In this document: positions 42,881 through 53,079 of the stretch, piece after piece | Numbering within the stretch: the first letter of the stretch is position 1 | Layout: each line of letters begins with the position of its first letter | Assembly (NCBI RefSeq): GCF_910591885.1 | Contig: NC_063274.1 | Span: 5,766,001-5,830,000, forward strand | Length of the DNA: 64,000 nucleotides | Reading direction: 5' to 3' | Source: Bombus terrestris | Lineage: Eukaryota > Arthropoda > Insecta > Hymenoptera > Apidae | Translations under genes and position numbers: made by a program | The notes under the pieces: generated by a model | Databases searched by the model: none | What the model saw: the letters and a program-made list of their open reading frames with translations, nothing else | Told to the model about the DNA's origin: nothing

Positions 42881-45255
42881 TTGTTCTCGTCAAAGAGATC
42901 TCTCGACGCGCGTGCGTTTCCAAGTTGTGTTGTGTCGCATCGCGTGTGATTTGAATAAATGGACCGCGTGACGAGAGCCGGGGATGGACCGGAACCACCC
43001 GGGGGACGCACGATGACATCAACCCTGGCCACCACAGACCATTTCGTCGACGATTAACAGCCGAAGATGCGATCAGCACTTCGCTTCCTTTATCATGGAT
43101 TCATCGTGAAATATCACGCTTTTGTCGCGTCACGAAAGAATTTACTTCTTCAGTTCGTTTTATGTATCGCTACCGGCCTTAAACGCGGAATCATATTTGG
43201 AAAATTCTCTCTCCAAATTATTGTAGATACGTAGAATATACTTTAAACGAAACTCTTCAGTCTATGCGATCGTTTGGGAAAGTTATCGCGAAGTCGAGGA
43301 AAATATTAGAGGACGTTACATTCTCTTGGAATCAGTACAAGTACGGTATAAGTGTACATATATTTGTAGTTTCTTACAGTAACTTTTTGCTACCTACTAG
43401 TTAACTCTATGATCGTTACACTGAAAAACTTGTTTTTGCTAGTTTCTGCAGGCTTCAGGAATATCCAGTTTCTTGCGATGAAAACATGAGGAGAATACGA
43501 ACAAGAAAATTCAAACAGAACCTCTTAATGAATGTTGAACGTTTTTTTTTTATTTATTTTCTCTTTAATTGATGCGTTTGATGTTCAGTAAGTACACAAA
43601 AAATCCCCTGCAAACTTCACTCGAATAAATCGACTATGAAAAATGTTAGGAGTTTTTTGAACGATCCATTAACTTTCGTCTTTGATCTTATCTCAAATAA
43701 CCTTATACAATTAATTGATATTGATGAAAACGATGCGTAGATAATATTTATTAATATAAATAAAAGAGCAGTGATGTAAGGTGTAGGAATCTTCGAAGAC
43801 GCTTGTACTAATTGACTTTACACGTGTCTGCTCAATGTTGAAATCTTGGAATAATCGAAATGCGCGTTTTTAACCATATTCTGAAACTTTATACAGATCG
43901 TACGAAATGCCAACTATTAATTGCAGATAAACGTGGAACTAAAACGATCCACGTACATATCTTGTATCGAATTAAATTAAGCAGAGTATTTGATCCCGTT
44001 TATGGCAAGCAGCAAAGACTTAGCATCAAAGAGACGTTCCTTGATCATAACTTTGAGAATATAACAAAAATCAAATTCTTGATCGAATTGTATCAGGTGT
44101 CCAAATACGAATACGTACTCGCACGATTGTGTGTACATGACGTTAAAATTCGAAAGGTAGAAAGAAGAAAGGGAAGAAGAAAGAGGACAGCTCGCATCGA
44201 AGATCATCCGCGCATAGCGTGAAAATTCTTAGACAAAGTTTACGACGTCTCTGGTAGTTCTTTTTCTAACGTTTTTTAGTTGCTCTTCTTCGTGCCGCGA
44301 ATCCCGAAGCGAGCGAAATTCCTCTGAATGGGAACGCCGAGTTAAAGCGTCGAAGCTTTGTCTGTCGTACGCGAAATTTAGGTTTCTGGAGGACCTGTTC
44401 CGCTGGATGTTTGTCTTTGCGATTACGTTGTTTGGATTGTCGCTACTTTTCAGAGAAAAGATATCGTTTTATCGATCGTTGCGTGCCATTGTTTTCGCAA
44501 AGGTATTAACATAGTGTCTAAAACGATGATCTAAAAATGAATATAAAACTTTAGAGTAATAAAAGAATGTTTATATAAACTTGTGACCTACTTTGCTGCC
44601 GAGTGATGGTTATTTCTGTGCCCGTTAAAATTGGTTATTTATGTTCTTTTATACTGACGAGATAATCAACTTCTAAATGTTAAAAGAATTTAAGCTATCG
44701 TAAGTAGGTTAAATTGGTTTGATTGTAATTACTTTGAAGTATTTATTTCAGTAGCTCGGTTTATAGAACCAGTATCTCGCAGAATATTTGCTAGTGTATT
44801 ATATGTTTTGTTTTTATCTCTGAATATTCAATCGCTTACTTCAACACGAAGTATATTTAGAGCTACATTTTCCATTAAGAAAGGCATTGATATAAAAATG
44901 TTATTTCCGTTATTTGCTAATTCCTCCGCATATCTCCCAATGTAATTGTCGATAGATGGAAGAATAAATGCAGATTCAAAGATTAAAGATTAACGAGGGA
45001 AGGTAGATTTCAAAGAATCTGACAATCGAGCGTTTTTTCTTCCTATAGGCACGAGAGCGGAGTTGGACGAAAAATTCCTTTATTATTCATATAAAAAACG
45101 TAATTTAACGATGACACACGTACGCGCCACGATTTTGCCAAGTTGATATTACTAAAACGGTGGCCCTTACAAAAATTACGAACGTACGAACGAACCTGCA
45201 ATATCTTAGGACTGCATGTACGTGCTTAATACAATGTGTCTGTTCCTCTTTCCAG

Positions 45256-45382
45256 CTCTATCCAACGTCCAAGAGGCACGTATTATGTGAGGTGAAACTT
45301 GCAACGAGGCAAACGAAGATGTCCGCCATCAGCGTGGCTGCATGGCTGCTCAGCGCCGTTGCATTCGCCGCGATTAATAACG
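45256..45382 (+). CDS. signal-peptide exon of a secreted or membrane protein
   Basis: A 127-bp exon. The 3' splice site is GTTCCTCTTTCCAG, ending at 45,255. The 5' UTR part is 45,256-45,318. The ATG is at 45,319 with A at -3, and the 5' splice site is AACG|GTGAGT after 45,382. The coding part is 21 codons plus one base. It reads MSAISVAAWLLSAVAFAAIN and then one more N: a short polar start, a hydrophobic core and small residues near a likely cleavage point, which is a typical secretory signal peptide. The intron after it is phase 1, the usual phase between a signal peptide and the first domain in immunoglobulin-superfamily and many other extracellular proteins, so a cell-surface or secreted product is likely, but the family cannot be named. 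I did not find the next exon, which must be at least several kilobases away or not recognisable. Reading through the donor, the frame would stay open to 45,414, which has no bearing on the spliced product. Confidence 0.6.
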
Positions 45383-48300
45383 GTGAGTTGCATTATAAAA
45401 CGCTTATCGCGTGAATTCGTAATTACAATGGCAGGAAGCTGAAGCCCTTAGTCAACTTCCGTGTTAGCCGAACTTGCAATATGTTAAGAAATATATTTCT
45501 CTTTCTTGCCGAACGTTTAACGAATCATTTCAATCATTTGCAATAGAGATATGCGAAACATTAAATTCGAAGAGTTTTAGGATTTAAATTTTCGAGATAA
45601 CGTATCTTTCGACCCTCTAACAATCAAAATTTTTAATTGCTAATTGAAAAGCGTGAAACTGATCGTAGTTTCAACACGCGTTGCATGTTATTATTAGTTT
45701 TTATTGAAAAAGAACATTTTGCATGCACTCAATTTCTACTGTTAATCAGTTGAGCAAAATACATCCAATTTAAAGTTCATAATTTGCATTGAGTTATTTT
45801 ATGGAATTTATATTTTATGTGGAATAGCAAAACATAACGATAATAATAATAGTAATAATCATAATAACAATAATAATAATAGTAATAATAATAATAATAG
45901 TGCAATACGTGCACACGAAGTGCACACGAAGAGATTTTTTAGTTGTTAACGTTTCTCGCGTTAATGATTTACGATGGGAGTTCTTCATTGTATTTGATTT
46001 ATAACGCGGCTTGTTTCCCTGTCGTTGTACTTCTATTTCCTCTGCCACCTGTTTGAAAATGTTTCCGGGTAGATTTTAATTGGGGACGAACATGCGAGCG
46101 ATACGTTCCACCGCAACCATTTAAAATCGCAGTTAGACGGTAAAATAGTTAGGGCGGAAGGGAACGTAACGATTCTCCTTATCAAACTACGGTCGATAAA
46201 AATCTGTAGAATACTCGAGATCGTATAATGAAATTCTTCACCGGAATTTTCGTTTCATTAATTCGTTTTGCCTTTCCGCTTAATGCACGCGGTCGTATTA
46301 ACAGATATGTAGTCAGCACGGTCTGAACTATTTCGTTTAAAACGTAATTAAAATAACCGTAAAGGGACCAGGGTCGACCAGTCTAGTAATGTAGTGCGTT
46401 CGACGATTCAAAGTTCCCTCTTGCCTTAAAGTCATTCACATTCAACTTAGATTCAAGAATAGCTCTTTCAAGTTGTTAACGAAGTTTCCAATTCTTTTGC
46501 CTTTCTTGCGTCCGTTTCGGTTAAAACCGAGCGAAAGAACGTTGACATTTCGAATGCAAGGTGGCAATTAGCGATAACATTGTTACAGTTGGAAAGTGAT
46601 TTTCGAGGTGGAAAAACGCCCTGTTCGCATACCATAGCGTTTGGCTACCGTCGGGGTAATAGCGCTAATACTCGATAAGTTAGCGACAACCGAATTATAG
46701 CGCGCGAACGTTCGTGTTTTATCAAACAATACATTTCGTAATTAAACATTTTCTCTATTCGCCGGAGCACTTTTCGGACTCGATAAATAATCTAACTTCA
46801 TTTTCTCCGGATGGCTGATTAAGTCACAGTTACAGTGGAAAATTATGTGATCTACGCTCTGATCCGCTGTGCGACTCTTATCATCTTTATTCTCGACGAA
46901 CAGTCACGAAGATCGGGAACAATCTACAATTCAAATATTCGAGCTTGACCCAGAACAAACGAACGCCTTCCTTTCTTGTACCGTCTCTGTACTCTATACT
47001 CCGTTTTCGTGATTCGATACCAGCCGGAATAATTTCCTTGATGGAACGTCTACTTTTTCATCCCTTCGCCCTTTTACGGACATTCCGACCAAAGGATTTG
47101 CGTTAGAATTTCGTGTACTTGCATACGCGATGTCTCGTTGCACCCTCGTAGAGGGTGCGTATGGCTTACAGTAATCTCCGAATCAAAATGTACTCGTCCG
47201 ACGATACACGTTTACACGCGTTTCAGAGTGAACTTGTTTGGTTAGAAATGTAAACGTATCAAAGCGAGGATATACATTTTGTATGTTCGTGAGTATCTGG
47301 ACACTTTTGACGATTTGTACCGAATTATAGAAATTAATGACGAATTGATAATCAAAAGGACTCGCTCCTTTTTTAAATGAAATTATGAGACTGTAGATCT
47401 AAATCACTGGTTACAAAACGGAGATAATATATTTTGCTGTTTACTAAGATATATATATGTAGTATATGGGGTGGAAAATCAAGAATAAAATTGCGTATTC
47501 TTCCGTTTCGTTTTGAATCACAGAATCTCGCTGACTCCAATTTATACCGTAAATTACTTATACGTTATATCTGTACTATTACATACATGTAGTATCTAAA
47601 TGGGTCTTTAGAGAAAAAGACAAGTAATGATGTTTTGATTTAATAAATAATATTCAAAACAACGAAATGATTACAATGCTGTCGTACGTCTTATTCTCAT
47701 ACCCGGCTTTCCGATTCACACTCTCCGGCTTCTCAACTAACACTGTCTTTAGCATCCCTTTGTCTTTTCCCGCCCTATTACGCACGTGTTCCGAAAACGC
47801 CCGTGGCCAGGGTCACGCAGGCCTTTTCCACGAAACTACTCACTTGAAAGAACCGACGACACCTTGAGGTACCCGACGATGCCGTGGCTCTCGCGACATT
47901 GTTTATAGTTCGGCCGATATATTAGGCCTTTTGTCCACGATACTACATACATTCGGTATATAAGTATTCGGTATATACTATCGTTGTTTTTTGATATCGA
48001 AATTTTTTCTACCAATTTAAAAGACCTTTTGTACTCAACACACAGACTTTGTTATATAACAAAATAATTCTATGAGATTTAACAATCGTAACTGGTAACT
48101 TTATCCATTTTTTACATGAAATTTTAGTTTCGAATATACAGCTGTTGCTTTATTATTTCTGGTTTTGAAATATTTAACAAGTTGCAGTACGCGAATGAAT
48201 TTTTAAAGAGCGGGCTTCTACAGACTATTATTTTTTAGTTTATTTCCATTACGTTGTCAAAAAAATAGCAGGGAAGTTCAAAATGTTATTTTTTATGGTA
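45383..48300 (+). other. probable intron or intergenic DNA
   Basis: Begins at the GTGAGT donor of the signal-peptide exon. Holds an ATA-rich trinucleotide repeat at 45,839-45,900 and a perfect 8-bp hairpin at 47,140-47,158 (GCACCCTC, loop GTA, GAGGGTGC). A GC-richer patch at 47,690-47,940 has a 66-codon frame of no recognised product. No further exon of the upstream gene was recognised. Confidence 0.35.
45839..45900 (+). repeat. (ATA)n microsatellite
   Basis: About 60 bases of imperfect ATA/ATAG/ATC trinucleotide repeats. Confidence 0.85.
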
Positions 48301-48310
48301 AATATAGTTC

Positions 48311-48365
48311 TTTATACAGGATGTTTTTTAATTACCGATAATTAAAAATCGGCCAAAATATTTCT
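48311..48365 (-). mobile_element. end of a dispersed transposon, copy 1
   Basis: Read on the minus strand, this stretch contains ATTTTGGCCGATTTTTAATT followed shortly by TAATTAAAAAACATCCTGTATA. The same core, with TAACTAA after it, occurs on the plus strand at 63,669-63,700, and there an ACACCCTGTATA end follows at about 63,796. A shared core and a CAYCCTGTATA end at two places 15 kb apart indicate a dispersed element. Its class and coding part are not visible. Confidence 0.5.
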
Positions 48366-48838
48366 GCACGCGAACAAACCTCCTTACACGAACGAAAGGA
48401 GGTTAGTCCAAGCAGCGAGGCGCACAGTGATCCTCAAACCGAATGAATTACAGCTTATCTCGTACAAGATATTCAGAAATATAAACGAGCCGGCGCGACG
48501 TTTTCCAAAAGAAATGGTTGAACATTAATTGAAGAAAAGATTGAACATTATCTTACTCATGGAAATCCATAAGAGCATATCGAAAACCGCCATTACAATT
48601 TTGGAGTAGAGGGGATTAATGTTTCATTTAATTCTTTGCTTCGATAATTCAAAAATAAAAAAGCGTTTTGTCAATGTTCATAAAAGGTAAATGTAGATAT
48701 GAACACCTAGTCCGGATTGCAGCCAATTAGCTCATATTACTTGCCATATAATTAATAATTATACCAGATACATAGTTCATTGCTTTGTTGTATAATGATA
48801 CAATTAGTAATTATATATCAAATAATAATGAATGCACG

Positions 48839-48905
48839 GTTCTCACCACGAGGAGATGTGGCGAGCAGAGATCCACCCTATCCGCGACCCATCTACCCTC
48901 CTTTT
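48839..48905 (+). repeat. short dispersed repeat, first copy
   Basis: GGTTCTCACCACGAGGAG followed by AGAGATCCACCC resembles the stretch beginning at 49,275 (GGTCTCACCACGTGGAG followed by AGAGACCCGCCC). Similarity weakens after about 60 bp. It lies about 110 bp before repeat copy C, whereas the second copy lies inside copy C. Confidence 0.45.
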
Positions 48906-49081
48906 ACGGGAAGAAATCCAAAATTTATTCATTGTCAAATAAATGTTCCTTTTGATGTGTGTTTGCACACATGATTACAAATAAGTTTGAAATAAAAGAA
49001 TGATTTCATAGTCAAGTCAGAAAAGTATCATAGTACACAATGGGCCTATGATGGACTTGACATATTCAAGATATATCCAAC

Positions 49082-49131
49082 GGTGTCCCACGGTGTCCCA
49101 TGGTGTCCAACGTTGCCCAACGGTGTCCCAC
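49082..49131 (+). repeat. 10-bp tandem array of copy C
   Basis: Five decamers (GGTGTCCCAC, GGTGTCCCAT, GGTGTCCAAC, GTTGCCCAAC, GGTGTCCCAC) in exact register, followed without a break by GTTGCAGTCC, the left arm of the hairpin. Confidence 0.85.
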
Positions 49132-49211
49132 GTTGCAGTCCAGTCCGGATAATCCAAAATTCTTTTGGCGGTATTTGGAGATCCAAACCGGACTGGTGCG
49201 TAGTTCTTAGC

Positions 49212-49268
49212 TTGGCATCGTTTTCCAAAGATTAATCGACGGATTAATTTTTTGGAAAATGATGCCAA
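49212..49268. repeat. long hairpin in copy C
   Basis: Left arm 49,212-49,237 (TTGGCATCGTTTTCCAAAG then ATTAATC) and right arm 49,242-49,268 pair over about 25 positions, with one G/A difference and a small bulge around a 4-base loop. The inner ATTAATC/GATTAAT core is shared with the palindromes of copies A and B; the outer arm bases are different yet complementary. Confidence 0.8.
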
Positions 49269-49639
49269 TTACCAGGTCTCACCACGTGGAGGTGACTACG
49301 CAAGAGACCCGCCCATGGGTTATTTATCTCTATACACCCATCTCGACATTCAACCCATTGGCAGAATGTCGAGTTACGACTCTACTTGACCATGGGCCTG
49401 CGTAAAGAAATAGTTGTTTCGTACCCTAACTGCGAAACACATATCTCCAACGCAGCACTTACATGAATCTTTACAAACGTAGAACAAAACATACATAACG
49501 CGACATCTATCTCCCACACAACGATTACACAGATCCGTACAAATATTGTACAATAATTGGCATCCCTATTGGCAGCATTCGGTATCAAAGACACATTTAT
49601 CTAACTTGGAACGAATGAAAGAAAATGAAGCTAACGAAC

Positions 49640-50225
49640 GAACTTAAGCGACGTACCCCCGTGCACCGGATAACCCGAAGGATTAGCGGAGAGCCCAAGT
49701 ATTGACCATAACTCGATTCCTGTTTCGCCGTTCGAAACTTATACGAGTCGCGGTCGATGGCGCCGACCGATGATGCCAGTGATCCGCTGGTGATCCAGCC
49801 GTGGATCCAGCACATAGGCCGGCAACTTAACACACTCCAACTGAACATGTGGAACCCGGGGAGGGGCCGCTGAACAGAATTACGAAGGCAGAAGCCTCAA
49901 CTAAACAGTGGGACCCACCCCCGCGGGCCCGAACAGGATTACGGAGGACGTGAAATTACAGGTCCCTGCCCAAGTACCGAAGTACCAATCGGACAGGAGT
50001 GCAGATCCACGACTGAATCCCCAACAGATTCGCAAGCATCAGCGGCGCGACGACAACTCCCGCGATTCGGTGCGAACGTCGAGCAGTCGTCGAGCAGTCA
50101 CCAAGACTGAGGTGTGCTTGGGCCGCCTTACGAATCCAAAGAGTTTTCCAGTGCACGTTGACCCGCACGTACCCGGGATACGCGCGAGCGAGTACGCCAC
50201 GCGACAGTTTGAAAGAACTGAGTGA
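49640..50225 (+). pseudogene. GC-rich coding-like fragment, possibly retroelement gag
   Basis: A sharply GC-richer block. From 49,758 a frame starts MAPTDDASDPLVIQPWIQHI and stays open for about 40 codons to a stop near 49,871. Another frame, 49,908-50,225, is rich in Arg, Ser, Pro and Gln. The composition and the mixture of short open pieces look like a decayed retroelement coding region, but I see no zinc knuckle, protease or polymerase motif, so this is a weak call. Its last part (from about 50,062) also occurs at the start of repeat copy B. Confidence 0.25.
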
Positions 50226-50255
50226 TCGCGAACCGACAAATCGCGGGTACAATTT

Positions 50256-50303
50256 TTCGTTCCAAGATGGATAAGTATCGTTGTACAGAATGAGCTCACA
50301 ATG
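50256..50303 (+). repeat. conserved left block, copy A
   Basis: CCAAGATGGATAAGTATCG followed by TTGTACAGAATGAGC. Shared with copy B (54,552-54,600) and, with changes, with C (about 49,012-49,045) and D (about 60,891-60,940). In all four it stands shortly before a tandem array, although the arrays differ. Confidence 0.75.
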
Positions 50304-50360
50304 CACTTAACATAGGTATCTATCTTACGATTAATTAAGCCTAAAACGCACGCATTCTAC

Positions 50361-50530
50361 GGTGTCCAACGATGTCCAACGATGTCCAACGATGTCCAAC
50401 GATGTCCAACGATGTCCAACGATGTCCAACGATGTCCAACGATGTCCAACGATGTCCAACGATGTCCAACGATGTCCAACGATGTCCAACGATGTCCAAC
50501 GGTGTCCAACGGTGTCCAACGATGTCCAAC
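50361..50530 (+). repeat. 10-bp minisatellite array of copy A
   Basis: Seventeen decamers, mostly GATGTCCAAC with GGTGTCCAAC at the first and three later positions, in perfect register. Because 10 is not a multiple of 3, all three frames encode the same repeating decapeptide in rotated form and no stop can arise; the long frames seen here on both strands are therefore a property of the repeat and not evidence of a protein. Confidence 0.95.
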
Positions 50531-50621
50531 GGTGCAGTCCAGTGTAGATCATCCAAAATTCTTTTCGTGGCTCTTCGTAATCCAAAATGGACTGTATTAG
50601 CGTGATTCTGAGCTTGGTATC

Positions 50622-50734
50622 GAATTATTGTGCAATGTTTGTACTTATCAATGTAGTCGTTTTCTGAAAATTAATCAACTGATTAATCTGCGAAAACAAT
50701 TACATCGATCGGTACAAACATTGTACAATAATTC
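50622..50734. repeat. foldback palindrome, copy A
   Basis: Left arm 50,622-50,676 (starts GAATTATTGTGCAATGTTTG) and right arm 50,681-50,734 (ends CATTGTACAATAATTC) are about 83% complementary around the loop AACT. The centre is ATTAATC-AACT-GATTAAT. Several arm differences would be G-T pairs. The same palindrome is in copy B, and a shorter relative is in C. Confidence 0.85.
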
Positions 50735-51486
50735 GCAACCGTACTGGCAACATTCGGTATCAATGATACATATGTCGAACTTGGAACCACAGAAAGGAAA
50801 TGAAAGTACTGACACTGTATATACAATTTAGAGTTTTGCAAAAGAGACATACGACTCGTTGTACTAAGCTTATGAAGATATCGAAAAGTTATATACTCCA
50901 ACGTGACCGCAATATTCTTCTTTTAAAAATGGGAAAACGGGAAGAAGCCTGAACAATCAGACGATGGAAGAAAAATCATTTGGGCATCTAGCATACATAT
51001 TTTATATGCTATGAAATGTTCATAATGTAACTGAAACGTATTTTCTGTAAATTGATAAATCTGAAACAAACTCATTTACTGGATTTGGTATATGGAAGAA
51101 ACAGACATCTTTAAAACGAGAAGATGTTATGAAACATTTTATGAAAAATAAACTATTAATAATGGTCAATTATAGATCAAATTACTATTGATTAAATTTT
51201 AGCAAATATAGAGAATCGTGTGTATCTTTTAATCGAAACTAGGGTTACGTTGGAGACAAGAATTTTAAGTAATTGAATTTAAACTGAATTAAAAATTGAA
51301 AAGTTCATTTGGAATAACTAAGATGAGAGAAACCCCGGTTATTATGAAATCACTTGCTTTATCTTTTAACTTTTAACAGTATCTGTTATTTTCTTCAACA
51401 ACGTAGTGACTTGCAACATAGTGAACCGAAAGATACGCACATAAATCATTTTGTGTAGAATTTTTGTTACAAACGAACGACGATCG

Positions 51487-51670
51487 TGTAACGTACGCCT
51501 ACAGGGTAGTGGGGATAATGAGAGAACAGATGACCGAAAGTAAAAAGATTGTAGGGACTCATTCTCGTACGGTCACGGCTAGAATTCGGAAGTGTCTTAT
51601 ACTTGTATAAACGAAATAAAAATAAAGTCTTCTTCTTCCTTATAAAATTTCTCTTTATTTTTACGTGACA
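51487..51670 (+). repeat. 5' LTR (184 bp)
   Basis: Starts TGTAACGT and ends ACGTGACA, so the ends form an 8-bp inverted repeat with one mismatch and the usual TG...CA. Two AATAAA signals lie at 51,615-51,626, with TATAAA-like sequence just before them. The last 93 bp are repeated at 54,230-54,322. The left edge is inferred from the terminal inverted repeat, since the 3' LTR lacks its left half. Confidence 0.8.
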
Positions 51671-51673
51671 TTT

Positions 51674-51693
51674 TGGCGATCCGTGCCAGGATC
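51674..51693 (+). promoter_or_regulatory. tRNA primer binding site
   Basis: TGGCGATCCGTGCCAGGATC starts three bases after the LTR. Its complement ends in CCA and can be read as a discriminator base, a 7-base acceptor strand and a T-stem strand, as expected of a tRNA 3' end. It resembles the arginine-tRNA-primed sites of insect elements, but the exact tRNA cannot be fixed from here. Confidence 0.75.
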
Positions 51694-51910
51694 CATCAAC
51701 TTCAAGAAAACGAAATTACGCATTTCGGGCTACGGTCAACTTTGAAGATTGAGGATCAGTGGACCACTGTAACAGAGCAGACACTTTCGACGTTTCGACA
51801 AAGGAACACCGCAACGGAACCTTTCCTACGGGTTAAACGATCAAGGTGAGCAAGCCCTGGATTCTTTTGTCAAATACAGATCGAGAACAGACAGCACAAT
51901 TAGTATAACA

Positions 51911-52970
51911 ATGGCAACGCCACGAGAAGACAAAACCGAAACTGTTAGCGCCGCTTTAGCTAACAGCGGAATAGACCCAACAGTTAAAGTTTTGCTTGAT
52001 GCAATGCAGAAGCAAAATGAGAGACTGACCCAACAAATGAGTATGCTTACACTGCGTATGGATGAAGTTGTAGCAAACACAAAAACGGGAAATGTATCGG
52101 AGGCCAGTTCCCTAATAACCGTAGACGAAGTAACCCACACCGCTAAAGATCAAGCGGTCCTTCGAGAACCTTGCCCATTACTTCAAACACCACCTCAACC
52201 ATCCTGGGAAAGGACTTTTCCTGAACAATATACGCAACCAGAGCTAAAAGCTGAGAGTGCATTAAAATGCATTCCGATATTAAACGGAAAGGATGATATA
52301 GACGTGGAGGATTTTATTCATGAAATACAAGAAGTAAGAATGATGTGTAGCGAACAAACACTATTACTAAAAATGATTAAAATAGAGAAGATTGTAGGAA
52401 AAGCCGCAATGGCAATCCGCAATATTCGTATTACCGAATTCGAATCTCTGTATGAAGCATTGAGAAGTAATGTAGCTGCGCAAGTATCAGTGAGAGAACA
52501 ACAGGACGAATTAAGGGGAATGAGGCAAGGATTAACCGAAAGCGTGCAAAACTATAACATCAGATTCCGAAGTGTTTTTAACAAACTCCAACACAGCATT
52601 ACCAACGAGTATAGAGACGAACTAACTCGACGGGTGATGAACGAGCAACTATACATGGACTCTGTGACCGACTATGTAAGAGGCCTTCGACCAGAAATAG
52701 GACAGGCGCTAATGGCTAATCTCCCCCCAAACCTCATCGAAGCAGAAAGGAAAGCAATGAATATGGAAAGATACTTTCGCGAGCACAACTCTCGCAGACA
52801 GATGACGCGACAGACAACCGCCCCGCCATTTTATCGTAACCAGGCTTCTCATCCAGTAGACAATCGCCTCGCTATTACAAGTAACACAAATAATAAAACT
52901 TCACTCACACAAAATATTCTACCAAGAACGAACAATTTTACGAAGTTTGGGAACAGACCATTAAGCGAAA
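51911..52970 (+). pseudogene. gag (capsid part), Ty3/gypsy
   Basis: Gag forms the particle that packages the element RNA. The ATG at 51,911 follows a 217-bp leader after the primer site. Residues about 30-60 are Gln/Met-rich and helical. Residues about 120-290 match the Gypsy-type capsid region (LNGKDDIDVEDFIHEIQEV near the start, YVRGLRPEIGQALMANLP near its end), and a basic, Asn/Ser/Thr-rich tail follows. The frame stays open to 53,269, but the CCHC zinc knuckle that should follow capsid lies in a different frame (52,971-53,012), so a small indel just before 52,970 has broken gag. Confidence 0.8.
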
Positions 52971-53012
52971 TGTCCCAAATGCAATCGATTGGGACACCTT
53001 CCCAATCAATGC
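52971..53012 (+). pseudogene. gag zinc knuckle, out of frame with capsid
   Basis: Encodes CPKCNRLGHLPNQC, a perfect CX2CX4HX4C knuckle that binds RNA in nucleocapsid. A stop codon in the same frame at 52,962 cuts it off from the upstream capsid, which is read in another frame. This fixes where gag was damaged. Confidence 0.85.
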
Positions 53013-53079
53013 CAAAATTTTCGGATACCGCCTCAAAGAAAAGCCCCTCCAGGAATAAACCACGTTCAAGAACAATCAG

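Larger units (their letters stand above)
35561..45255 (+). other. probable long intron
   Basis: No supported exon. It begins at a strong GTAAGA donor and ends at a pyrimidine-rich 3' splice site (GTTCCTCTTTCCAG) with a branch-point-like CTTAAT about 20 bp before it. It contains a GT run at 38,384-38,396, pyrimidine tracts at 39,401-39,460 and 42,591-42,880, and a small tandem CGTGTTACATTAA pair near 37,348-37,374. Long frames on the minus strand at 42,246-42,716 come from the purine-rich complement of the pyrimidine tract. Confidence 0.3.
49010..49620 (+). mobile_element. array/foldback repeat family, diverged copy C
   Basis: The oldest-looking of four relatives. The left block (AAGTCAGAAAAGTATCATAG then TACACAATGGGC) is at about 49,012-49,045. 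Five decamers of GGTGTCCCAC type are at 49,082-49,131. Next comes a hairpin with perfectly complementary CCAGTCCGG/CCGGACTGG arms (about 49,139-49,197), then CTTGGCATCG, which begins a second hairpin with 26-27 base arms (49,212-49,268) around a GATTAATC-type core. About 240 bp of other sequence, including the second copy of the 48,839 repeat, interrupt the element. Homology to copies A and B resumes at about 49,520-49,615 (TTGTACAATAATT, GCATTCGGTATCAA). Confidence 0.6.
50062..51484 (+). mobile_element. array/foldback repeat family, copy A
   Basis: A 1.4-kb unit that recurs as copy B (54,330-56,026) at high identity, with scattered substitutions and short indels. Order: GC-rich leader with AACGTCGAGCAG, left block (about 50,256-50,303), 10-bp array (50,361-50,530), array-side hairpin (about 50,534-50,595), foldback palindrome (50,622-50,734), then about 750 bp of AT-rich sequence with no long frame. 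It ends abruptly where the 5' LTR of the retrotransposon starts. No transposase is encoded, so if mobile it would be non-autonomous. The upstream neighbour is a GC-rich fragment. Confidence 0.7.
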
